From DASVEG01 sp035540495 (GTDB lineage Bacteria > Actinomycetota > Acidimicrobiia > Acidimicrobiales > CADCTF01): a stretch of DNA of 64,000 bases. The stretch is taken from the NCBI GenBank assembly GCA_035540495.1, contig DATLGL010000012.1, positions 18,671 to 82,670 on the forward strand, read 5' to 3'. The translations under genes were made by a program, and so were the position numbers. This document shows, one piece after another, positions 33,026-40,299 of this stretch. Every line of letters begins with the position of its first letter. The stretch's first letter is position 1. Below the pieces are notes generated by a model. That model worked only from the letters and a program-made list of their open reading frames with translations, did no database searches and was not told the origin of the DNA.

Positions 33026-34387
33026 TCAGTCCTCCTCGCGCGGCCGAGCCAGAACGATCGCCAGCGCGCCCACCACGAGCAGGGCGAGAGCAACGGTCAC
33101 CGACAGGGCGACCTGATCACCCGTTGCTGCGAGCTCGCGATCCTCGACGTGACCGAGCACCTGGGCCCCCGGCTGCGCCTGCGGCACCGCTCCTTCCGGG
33201 GCGACCACAGGAGCGGACTCGACCGCCAGCTCGTTGCGGAACACGAGCTGCACGTGGTCGTCGACCGCGACCGTGGTCGACGCGGTGCTGGGGACACCGT
33301 TGATGGTGGTCGTCCACGTGCCGCCGGTCCGCCCGGCGGGCTGCTCGCCGATCGTGCACACGGTGCCGTGCGGAATTCCCGCGAGATCGAGGGTGTCTCC
33401 GTCACCGAGCACGGCGATCGCGTCACCGTCGAGATACGACACCAACGTCGACGGGTTGTTGTCCCGCGACAGTGCGACGGAGCAGTCGACGGTGAACTGG
33501 AACGCGGCGTCGGATCCGACCACCGTCTTCATAATCGACACGACGTGCACCGAACGATTCACGAACGGGACCACCGTCGCCCGGTCGAGGAACACGATCG
33601 CCGAGGTGCCAGGAACGCCGGCCGCGGTGGTCGAGTAGCCCGCCGTCGTCTCCACCACGTGGCACTCGTCGCCGTCGGCGATGCCGGTGAGCACCATGAC
33701 GCCGCCGTCGCCGAGCTGGAACGTACCGCGGGCACCGAGATCGGTGGCCAGGCAGTCGACCGTGAAGCTCGCGGTCGCAGTCGCAGTCGGCGTGTCGGGC
33801 ACGAAGTCCTTCGTCACCGTCAGCGTGCGCGTGACGGCCTCGTTCGGTGTCGAGGCGCCGGTCACCGCGAGGGTGCGTCCCTCAGCGATCACATGGACCG
33901 TGAACCACAGCGCGGCACCGGGCTGATAGCCGGGAGTGCCGCCGAAGAAGGCGGCGACGTCGACCAGCACCACGTCGACCGGCCGCTCGTTCACGTACGC
34001 AAGGTCAGGCGAGGTGCCGGCGCACGTGTTCGCGTCCGTCGGGATGTACGGGCTGTCGACCGCCGCGCTCCGCAGCGTGAGGCAGACCTGCACCTCGGTG
34101 GCGTCGATCGCCGTCGGCAGCTCGAGCCGAAGCACGTCGCTGCCCGCAGCGACGATGCGCTCGTAGGTCACGACGCCGTAGGTGTCGGGGTTCTGTCCCT
34201 CGGGTTCGTCGAGCACACACGTGCCGTCCGACGGATCTTCCCCGGGCTCGCAGTAACCGACGAACATAGGGGGCTTCTTCGGATCCTCCGCGCCGGCAGC
34301 CACCGTCGGGACCAGCATGAGGGCGAGAAGCAAGCCCACCGTGGCGAGGGCGGTGGCAACACCAAGCAGACAGCGAGTGCGTCGCAT
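33026..34387 (-). CDS. Wall-anchored surface protein, DUF5979 repeats, LAATG motif
   Basis: 453 residues. Signal peptide (about 1-33, cleavage near VAAGA), an N-terminal region with paired Cys, then two repeats of the DUF5979 type (TLTVTKDFVPD...FTVDC and VSIMKTVVGSDAAFQFTVDC...), each with conserved Cys. The C-terminus has ELAATGDQ (about 418-425), a hydrophobic helix and the tail ARPREED. LAxTG is the sorting motif used by class E sortases of high-GC actinobacteria. ATG 34387 has a strong AGGAGGTG. No sortase gene is in the window. Likely an adhesin or pilin-like surface protein. Confidence 0.85.
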   Translation of the reverse strand: MRRTRCLLGVATALATVGLLLALMLVPTVAAGAEDPKKPPMFVGYCEPGEDPSDGTCVLDEPEGQNPDTYGVVTYERIVAAGSDVLRLELPTAIDATEVQVCLTLRSAAVDSPYIPTDANTCAGTSPDLAYVNERPVDVVLVDVAAFFGGTPGYQPGAALWFTVHVIAEGRTLAVTGASTPNEAVTRTLTVTKDFVPDTPTATATASFTVDCLATDLGARGTFQLGDGGVMVLTGIADGDECHVVETTAGYSTTAAGVPGTSAIVFLDRATVVPFVNRSVHVVSIMKTVVGSDAAFQFTVDCSVALSRDNNPSTLVSYLDGDAIAVLGDGDTLDLAGIPHGTVCTIGEQPAGRTGGTWTTTINGVPSTASTTVAVDDHVQLVFRNELAVESAPVVAPEGAVPQAQPGAQVLGHVEDRELAATGDQVALSVTVALALLVVGALAIVLARPREED

Positions 34388-34528
34388 GTTGCACCTCCTG
34401 ACCACTCCAGCATCCGCCGCCGCGCGGCGCACGAACAGATCCGAACGTCACATATCTCGCCGCCTGGGGGACTTCCGACCCTGGCGCGCCGGTGCCTCGA
34501 GAGGGACGCTCCGCAGTGGAGGGATGTG

Positions 34529-34759
34529 ATGACGTGCCTCGACGGATCGGGTGCTCGCGGCGACCGGACCACGGCGGTGCTGGTCGTCGCGGTCGGTCTT
34601 GGGGCCGTCGTCGGTTTCAACGTCACACTCGAGCCGGAGGTCGGCCCTGCGGTCGGCGCCACCGTCGGCGGACTCCTCGGGCTCGCCGCAGTCCATCGCC
34701 GTCACCGGACGCCTCACCCGCGGTGGACCTCGAAAAGAGAAGAACCGCAGGTCGGCTGA
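34529..34759 (+). CDS. Small hypothetical membrane protein
   Basis: 76 residues, no family recognised. A hydrophobic stretch TTAVLVVAVGLGAVVGF (about 14-30) and a second Gly/Val-rich segment (about 38-54) suggest a two-helix membrane hairpin, followed by a basic His/Arg tail. ATG 34529 has GGAGGGA six bases upstream, which supports translation. Its stop lies within the perfect hairpin 34743-34768. It is divergent from the LAATG protein gene. Could be spurious. Confidence 0.5.
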   Translation: MTCLDGSGARGDRTTAVLVVAVGLGAVVGFNVTLEPEVGPAVGATVGGLLGLAAVHRRHRTPHPRWTSKREEPQVG

Positions 34760-34768
34760 CCTGCGGTT
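34743..34768 (-). terminator. Intrinsic terminator of tRNA-Glu
   Basis: AACCGCAGGTC and its perfect complement form an 11-bp stem with a 4-base loop. On the minus strand, downstream of tRNA-Glu, it is followed by CTTCTCTTTTC, giving a usable T-rich tail. On the plus strand it coincides with the end of the small membrane protein gene but lacks a T-run. Confidence 0.85.
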
Positions 34769-34778
34769 TCATGGTGAG

Positions 34779-34851
34779 CAGTCCGTACGGGATTCGAACC
34801 CGTGTTGCCGGCGTGAGAGGCCGGTGTCCTAGGCCACTAGACGAACGGACC
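34779..34851 (-). tRNA. tRNA-Glu (CTC anticodon)
   Basis: 73 bases. Acceptor stem 7 bp with a terminal G-U pair, D-arm GTCTAGTGGCCTAGGAC as in bacterial tRNA-Glu, anticodon stem CCGGC/GCCGG with loop CTCTCAC (anticodon CUC), T-arm ACGGG-TTCGAAT-CCCGT, discriminator G. CCA is not encoded. Followed by the terminator at 34743-34768. Confidence 0.95.
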
Positions 34852-34970
34852 AAGGTTGCGGCAGATCATGATAGCGGACGGTCTTCCCGCCCCAAATCGC
34901 CGTCGAGGACGTTCGTGCGTGACGCTGGAGATGTCGGCATGACGTTCGCCCATCTCGACGAGGTGCGGCG

Positions 34971-35129
34971 CACGTCACGGTCGACGACGAGACGCGCGGG
35001 ATCGCACCGGGTGCGCTGCTTCGCGCTGCGCCCGGCGTCGTTTCCCGCTTCCACGACATCGAGGAGGAGCTCCACCTCCTGGTGTTCTTCGCTCCTCCGG
35101 AGGGCTCGTCAAGCGACGAGCGGAAGTGA
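34971..35129 (+). pseudogene. Cupin C-terminal fragment
   Basis: 53 codons reading HVTVDDETRGIAPGALLR, then APGVVSRFHDIEEELHLL, then VFFAPPEGS to a stop at 35127-35129. This is a recognisable second half of a small cupin (VDDET-I-PG-L-R, FHDI-EEL-LLVFFAPPE). Upstream in the same frame similarity stops; a possible N-terminal piece (MTFAHLDEV from 34939) is in a different frame, so the gene has lost its first motif by deletion or frameshift. Its end overlaps the 3' end of the HNH gene on the other strand. No start site is seen. Confidence 0.6.
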
Positions 35130-36299
35130 ACCCGGTGGTCGGCTGGTGCGGGTGGTGCCGTTCGGGAGGGTGATGACGAGGGTCGCGTCCGGCAACAGCT
35201 TCGCGTGCATGCGCTCGTCGCTGTGGAGCATCCGGTGGTGCCGCCGGCAGAGGAGGACGAGGTTGTCGAGACTCGTCGGCCCACCCCGGCTCCACCACCA
35301 GACGTGATGCGCATCGCACCAGCTCGCGGGGCGGTCACACCCCGGGTAGCGGCAGCCACGATCGCGCGCCGTCAGCGCGTTCCGCTGCGCAGTGGACACC
35401 GTGTCGGTCGAGCGGCCGAGATCGAGGACGCGGCTGATCGCACCGGCGATCTTCTCGGCGATGATGCGGTTGATCGTGCAATCGCACAGGTACTCGCTGA
35501 TCGTGGCCTCGCCGAAGCTGATGCCCTCGAACGCATCATCGCCACGCGTCAGATCTGCGGCGTCGACGATGAGCGACACGTGCGGCCGCTGCCGCGCCGT
35601 CACATCACTGGTGCGGTTCGACAGGAAGAACGAGCAGATGTCGACCAGCGCCTGGGCCCGCCTCCGGCTGGCCGGCACGTCACGCTCGCCACGGTCGGCC
35701 ACATCCAATGCGGCTGCGATCATCGAACCGCTCGCCGCATCGAAGGCACCGTTCGTGACATACCGATCGCCGAACGTCTTCGAATGGTGCAGCGCCAGCT
35801 CCGGCTCGGACGGCGCATCGTCGTCCAGCGCATCGGCTCGCGCTCGCCATTCGACCATCACCCGATTCGTCTCGTCGACGCCCAACCCGACCAATGTCGG
35901 TACGAGCACGTCGGCGACGTCACGGAACCGATCCACGTGCCGATCGACGAGGTTCGCGACGATCGCCCTGACCTGGCCGTTCGACAACTCTCCAGCCGTC
36001 CACGCGGCCGCAACCACGGGCAGCTCGCGCATCCGCTTCCCGATAACCGCCATCCGGTGCGCGTCTGGGCCCGCGAACCCTTCGTCCCGCAGCCACACCT
36101 TGGTCGACGTCGCGCCCGTCTCGTCGAACAAGCCGAGGGCGTCGAAGTCACCGATCGCGGCAGCGATCTTCGCGTCGAGTCGCTCGCGCGCTGACAGGGC
36201 TACCCGGAGCGCTCGCGGGTCGGCAGGGATCGAGACCTCGTCGATCTCCCGCAGCAACCCGGCGAACCACATGCTTGTCATTCTACCCAAATGAGACAT
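35109..36299 (-). CDS. DUF222 / HNH endonuclease domain protein
   Basis: About 396 residues. N-terminal DUF222 (13E12-type, about 20-290; SARERLDAKIAAAIGDFDALGLF, GELSNGQVRAIVANL) and a C-terminal HNH nuclease domain (about 325-375; CRYPGCDRPASWCDAHH, LDNLVLLCRRHH) with zinc Cys and catalytic His visible. These occur in many copies in actinobacteria and behave like mobile or selfish genes; function uncertain. ATG 36299 or ATG 36281 may be the start; neither has a clear ribosome site. The upstream region is AT-rich and contains the inverted repeat 36341-36378. Confidence 0.88.
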   Translation of the reverse strand: MSHLGRMTSMWFAGLLREIDEVSIPADPRALRVALSARERLDAKIAAAIGDFDALGLFDETGATSTKVWLRDEGFAGPDAHRMAVIGKRMRELPVVAAAWTAGELSNGQVRAIVANLVDRHVDRFRDVADVLVPTLVGLGVDETNRVMVEWRARADALDDDAPSEPELALHHSKTFGDRYVTNGAFDAASGSMIAAALDVADRGERDVPASRRRAQALVDICSFFLSNRTSDVTARQRPHVSLIVDAADLTRGDDAFEGISFGEATISEYLCDCTINRIIAEKIAGAISRVLDLGRSTDTVSTAQRNALTARDRGCRYPGCDRPASWCDAHHVWWWSRGGPTSLDNLVLLCRRHHRMLHSDERMHAKLLPDATLVITLPNGTTRTSRPPGSLPLVA

Positions 36300-36340
36300 G
36301 ACGGACAAGCAGAATTAGGAGAAATATCGTCAGTCGTTTT

Positions 36341-36378
36341 TGTACATAACAACCAAGGGGCGTAGGGAGTTATGTACA
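36341..36378. repeat. Perfect 10-bp inverted repeat in AT-rich gap
   Basis: TGTACATAAC (36341-36350) and GTTATGTACA (36369-36378) are exact reverse complements separated by 18 bases. They lie in the most AT-rich stretch of the window (36285-36380), between the start of the HNH gene and the end of the SMP-30 gene. Could be an operator for the HNH gene, a recombination footprint or an RNA hairpin. Confidence 0.7.
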
Positions 36379-36397
36379 GAGATGAGTCCGACGGCAG

Positions 36398-37255
36398 CTA
36401 CGGCCAGCCGGCACCCGGCACGTCGACCTCGACCGCTTCGATCCGCCCGCTCCGCAGCTCCCCCGTCATCTTCGGGTCGTGTGTCTTGGCCGTGCACACG
36501 AACAACGTCCGACGGTCGTTGCCGCCGAGCATGCAGGCGTAGGCGCCCTGGTCGCCGGTCGACACCCGAGCGAGCACCTCGCCCCCTTCGGCCACCCGCA
36601 GCACCTCGCGCGTCGTCGGCGACGCCGTCCAGACCGCGCCTTCTGCATCCAGGCACGATCCGTCGGGCACCGCACCCTGCGGCAGCTGCGCCCACACCCG
36701 CTTGTTCGCCAACGACCCGTCGGCCTGGATGTCGAACGCGGTGAGCCGTCCGCCGAACGACTCGCCGACGAGCAAGGTGCGCCCGTCCGGCGTCACCATC
36801 GACCCGTTCGGGAACCGCATGTCGTCGTCGACGACCGACGACGTCCCGTCCGGCTGCACGAGCACCACCTGTCCCGGACGGAAGTCGTCTCGCCCGAGCT
36901 CGAACCCGACGTCACCGATGTAGGCGCGGCCGGCGCCGTCGACGACCATGTCGTTGATCGTCCAGCGGCAGAGCCCCGAGAGGTCGGCCACGGTCGTCAG
37001 CGTCCCGTCGTGCTCGAGACGGACCAGCGCCTTGGTCGTGGTCGATGCGATGAGGAGCCGATCCTGAGGATCCCAACCGAGACCCGACGGCAGGCCCGGC
37101 ACCTCGCACACGAGCGCGGCCGACCCGGTCGGCGTCACGCAGATCACCTTCCCGGCGTGGATGTCGGAGAAGTAGAGGTGCCCGTCGCGCCAGCGCGGCC
37201 CCTCGGGGAACACGAGGTCTTCGAGCACGACGCGAAGGTCGCCAGAGGAACTCAT
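36398..37255 (-). CDS. SMP-30/gluconolactonase family protein
   Basis: 285-residue six-bladed propeller of the SGL family. Metal ligands are visible: Glu in FPEGPRW (about 18), Asn/Asp in WTINDMVVDGAGRAYIGD and Asp in VPDGSCLDAEGAVW. Such enzymes hydrolyse sugar lactones such as gluconolactone. ATG 37255 lies seven bases after the GMC oxidoreductase stop, so an oxidase that makes a lactone followed by a lactonase is a sensible pairing, though the substrate is inference. Confidence 0.9.
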   Translation of the reverse strand: MSSSGDLRVVLEDLVFPEGPRWRDGHLYFSDIHAGKVICVTPTGSAALVCEVPGLPSGLGWDPQDRLLIASTTTKALVRLEHDGTLTTVADLSGLCRWTINDMVVDGAGRAYIGDVGFELGRDDFRPGQVVLVQPDGTSSVVDDDMRFPNGSMVTPDGRTLLVGESFGGRLTAFDIQADGSLANKRVWAQLPQGAVPDGSCLDAEGAVWTASPTTREVLRVAEGGEVLARVSTGDQGAYACMLGGNDRRTLFVCTAKTHDPKMTGELRSGRIEAVEVDVPGAGWP

Positions 37256-37262
37256 CGCATGC

Positions 37263-38795
37263 TCACAGTCCGTACGCCTCCGGGCTTCGCCGTATCCATT
37301 CGCCCACCATCTCTCCGACCATGATCGCGGTCAGGTTCGTGTTCGCCCGGGGCACCGTCGGCATGATCGAGGCGTCGGCGACGACGAGCCGCTCGACGGC
37401 GTAGGCACGGCACCGCGAATCGACAACAGCGAGCGGGTCCGACGACGGCCCCATCCGGAGCGAGCTGCACGGGTGGTACCCGCTGCCCGAGAAGCGGCGG
37501 ACGAGCTCGCGTGCGCTGTCGAGATCGACGGGCAGGCGGGGGAACGCGACGTTCTCGATGATGTCCGCCATCGGCTTCGCCTCGGTGAACGCGATGGTGT
37601 CGAGGAAGGCGGCAGCGAGCCGCTCGACGTCGCGCTCGTCGGAGCACATGTTCGGCTCGATCGCCGGAGACGACGCCGGATCGGCTGACGTGATGTGCAC
37701 CGAGCCCCGGCTGAAGCACTGCTCGAGGACGGCGGCGATCGCGAACGCACGAGGCGACGCATCTTCACCGCGGCGGCGAGCGAACGAGAACACCTCGATC
37801 TGCAGGTCGTTGCGGAACTCGCTTCCGGGCGAGGTGTACCTGAGGATCGTCTGGACGATCGGCGAGTCGAGGTCGAGCTCCACCCCGTCACGCACCTCGC
37901 ACAGCACCGCCGCGGCCGGATGGTCCTGCAGCCCCTCCCCTACGCCGGCGACGTCGGCGACCACATCGATGGCGAGAGGCTCGAGCACCTCCGGACGGCC
38001 GATCCCTGAACGCTCCAACAAGCCCGGGGACGCGATCGCGCCCGCGCACACGACGAACAGCCGGCCCTCGACCCGGGAGCCGTCTTCCAGCTCCGCTGCG
38101 ATCACCTGCCCGCCCGCGACGACCAACCGCCGCACCGGCGCGTTCCCCCGCACGGTCAGGTTCGGACGCACACGGGCCGGCGCGAGGTAGCCGATCGCGG
38201 TCGACACCCGCACCCGGCCGACCTTGTTCATCGGGTGCATCCCCGCTCCCCACGACGTCGGATCGTTGGCGTCGTCGCAGTAGGGGTAGCCGAGGACCGC
38301 AGCGGCCTCGAGCCACGCAGCCTGGGGCGGCGTCAGCTCGTCGTCGCGGTAACGGCGGATCGTGATCGGGCCCGAGTCGCCGTGGTACGGCTTGTCGCCG
38401 AAGTCGAGATCACGCTCCAACCGGCGGAACGCGGGGAGCACGTCGTCCCACGACCAGCCGTCGTTGCCGAGAGCGGCCCATCCGTCGTAGTCCTCCGGCA
38501 TGCCCCGCAACGCGATCGTCGTGTTGACGGCGCTCGAGCCTCCCATCACCCGTCCGCGAGGGAAGTTCGACGGACGCCCACCGGCGGTCGGCGTGTAGCT
38601 GTAGCCCCAGTCGTGGGCCGTGTAGCTGTTGTCGTGGCTGTTCACGAGGTCGTACGGCGTCTCGTGCAGCAGCGGGTAGTCGGGGCCGGCCTCGAGCAGC
38701 GCCACCGTGAGCTGGGAGTTCTCGCTCGCCCTGGCGGCGATCACCGATCCCGCCGAGCCCGCGCCGATCACCACCACGTCGTACACGGCCAGCAC
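37263..38795 (-). CDS. GMC family FAD oxidoreductase
   Basis: About 510 residues. FAD-binding VVVIGAGSAGSVIA near the N-terminus, GMC signature in FPRGRVMGGSSAVNTTIALRG, second signature GAIASPGLLERSGIG, and the C-terminal catalytic His in SGYHPCSSLRMG with NTNLTAIMVGE. Oxidises an alcohol (sugar, choline or aliphatic). GTG 38795 is chosen; the in-frame ATG 38819 would overlap the first codon of the divergent gene at 38818, and GTG 38786 is also possible. Followed by an SMP-30 lactonase. Confidence 0.92.
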   Translation of the reverse strand: MLAVYDVVVIGAGSAGSVIAARASENSQLTVALLEAGPDYPLLHETPYDLVNSHDNSYTAHDWGYSYTPTAGGRPSNFPRGRVMGGSSAVNTTIALRGMPEDYDGWAALGNDGWSWDDVLPAFRRLERDLDFGDKPYHGDSGPITIRRYRDDELTPPQAAWLEAAAVLGYPYCDDANDPTSWGAGMHPMNKVGRVRVSTAIGYLAPARVRPNLTVRGNAPVRRLVVAGGQVIAAELEDGSRVEGRLFVVCAGAIASPGLLERSGIGRPEVLEPLAIDVVADVAGVGEGLQDHPAAAVLCEVRDGVELDLDSPIVQTILRYTSPGSEFRNDLQIEVFSFARRRGEDASPRAFAIAAVLEQCFSRGSVHITSADPASSPAIEPNMCSDERDVERLAAAFLDTIAFTEAKPMADIIENVAFPRLPVDLDSARELVRRFSGSGYHPCSSLRMGPSSDPLAVVDSRCRAYAVERLVVADASIMPTVPRANTNLTAIMVGEMVGEWIRRSPEAYGL

Positions 38796-38817
38796 CGTAC
38801 CGGTATCGTCCGCCGCC

Positions 38818-40299
38818 ATGGCTGCCGACCTGGTGTTCCGCGACGTCCGCATCCTCGACGGCACCGGAGCACCCGCCTTCGACGGCGACGTCGTCGTGGA
38901 CGACGGTCGCATCACGGCGGTGGGCGATGTGAGCGGCAGCGGCGACGCCGCCGGCGCAACCGTGATCGACGGGCGGGGCCGGGTGCTCGCGCCCGGATTC
39001 GTCGACACTCACACCCACGACGACGGCGCGCTGCTCGCCCACCCCGGCCTCGAGTTCAAGACCTCGCAAGGCTGCACGAGCCTGGTGATCGGCAACTGCG
39101 GGTTCAGCGCGATGCCGTCAGGTGGCCCCGCGCTGTGGGCGAGCAGCGGCCAGGAGTGGAACGACCTCGACGGATTTCGCGACGCACTAGCCAACAACGG
39201 CGGCATTGCTGCCAACGCCATCGCGCTCATCGGCCACAACACGATGCGCGCCGTCGCGATGGGCGACGACGCCAAGCGCGCGCCGACGGGCGCCGAGCTC
39301 GACCGCATGCGGGGCTGGGTCGAGCAGGCTATGGAGCAGGGCGCGTGCGGCTTCTCGACCGGGCTGATCTACCGCCCCGGGCGGTGGAGCGACACCGACG
39401 AGGTGATCGAGCTCACCCGCCCGGCCGCGGCGCACGGCGGGCTCTACGCCACGCACATGCGCAACGAGGCCGACCGCCTGCTCCCCGCCGTCGAGGAGGC
39501 GATCCGCATCGGCCGCGAGGCCGGGTGCGGGGTGCACATCAGCCACCACAAGGCGGCGGGGCAACCCAACTGGGGCAAGGTCGTCGAGTCACTCGCCCTC
39601 GTCGATCAGGCGAACGCGAGCGGCGGTGACGTGACCCTCGACGTCTACCCGTACACCGCGGGCAGCGGCCGGATGATCGAGTACTTCGACCTGAAGAACC
39701 CGAGCGAGGAGCTCGCTCGGGTCATCCGCATCGCGAGCTGCCCGGCCTTCCCGGGTTACGAGGGGCGCATGCTCGTCGACATCGCGGTCGAGACCGGCGA
39801 GACGCTGGCCGACCTGGTGCGTCGCATCCTCACCGCGGAGAGGGGGGATCGCACGATCTGCATCCACTTCATCATCGACGAGGCCGACATCGAGGCGAAC
39901 CTGCGCCACCCGCAGATGATGATCGGCAGCGACGGCATCCCGGATCTCAAGGGCAAGCCTCACCCCCGCCTCTTCGGCACGATGCCGCGGGTGCTCGCCG
40001 AGTACGTCCGCAACCGCAACGTCCTCACGCTCGAGGAAGCAGTGCGAAGGATGACGAGCCTGTCGTGCGACCGCTTCGGCCTCGTCGGTCGTGGCCGCGT
40101 CGCCGAGGGCATGTGGGCCGACCTCGTGCTCTTCGACCCGGATCGGATCGCCGACACCGCCACGTACGACGACCCCAAGCAGGAGTCGGTCGGCGTCGAC
40201 TGCGTCGTCGTGAACGGCACCGTCGTGTTCGACCATGGAACCCACACCGGAGCGCGCCCCGGCGCGCTCCTCCACTACCGCGAGGAGAGCCGCGCGTGA
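38818..40299 (+). CDS. D-aminoacylase-like amidohydrolase
   Basis: 493 residues of the N-acyl-D-amino-acid deacylase branch of the amidohydrolase superfamily. Metal ligands His65-x-His67 (FVDTHTHDD), IGNCGFS, ATHMRNEADR, HISHHKAAG and the catalytic Asp in MIGSDGIPD are seen, with C-terminal HPRLFGTMPRVL and GRGRVAEGMWADLVLFDP. Cleaves an N-acyl D-amino acid, hydantoin or similar cyclic amide. ATG 38818 abuts the start region of the divergent GMC gene. Its stop overlaps the molybdopterin enzyme start (GTGA), indicating a common pathway. Confidence 0.9.
   Translation: MAADLVFRDVRILDGTGAPAFDGDVVVDDGRITAVGDVSGSGDAAGATVIDGRGRVLAPGFVDTHTHDDGALLAHPGLEFKTSQGCTSLVIGNCGFSAMPSGGPALWASSGQEWNDLDGFRDALANNGGIAANAIALIGHNTMRAVAMGDDAKRAPTGAELDRMRGWVEQAMEQGACGFSTGLIYRPGRWSDTDEVIELTRPAAAHGGLYATHMRNEADRLLPAVEEAIRIGREAGCGVHISHHKAAGQPNWGKVVESLALVDQANASGGDVTLDVYPYTAGSGRMIEYFDLKNPSEELARVIRIASCPAFPGYEGRMLVDIAVETGETLADLVRRILTAERGDRTICIHFIIDEADIEANLRHPQMMIGSDGIPDLKGKPHPRLFGTMPRVLAEYVRNRNVLTLEEAVRRMTSLSCDRFGLVGRGRVAEGMWADLVLFDPDRIADTATYDDPKQESVGVDCVVVNGTVVFDHGTHTGARPGALLHYREESRA

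Noticed and set aside
35205..36294. Plus-strand frames opposite the HNH protein
   Set aside because: No recognisable motif, while the minus frame shows DUF222 and HNH signatures.
34779..36380. Integrative element inserted at tRNA-Glu
   Set aside because: No integrase and no direct repeat of the tRNA 3' end was seen; only an HNH gene and a cupin remnant are present.
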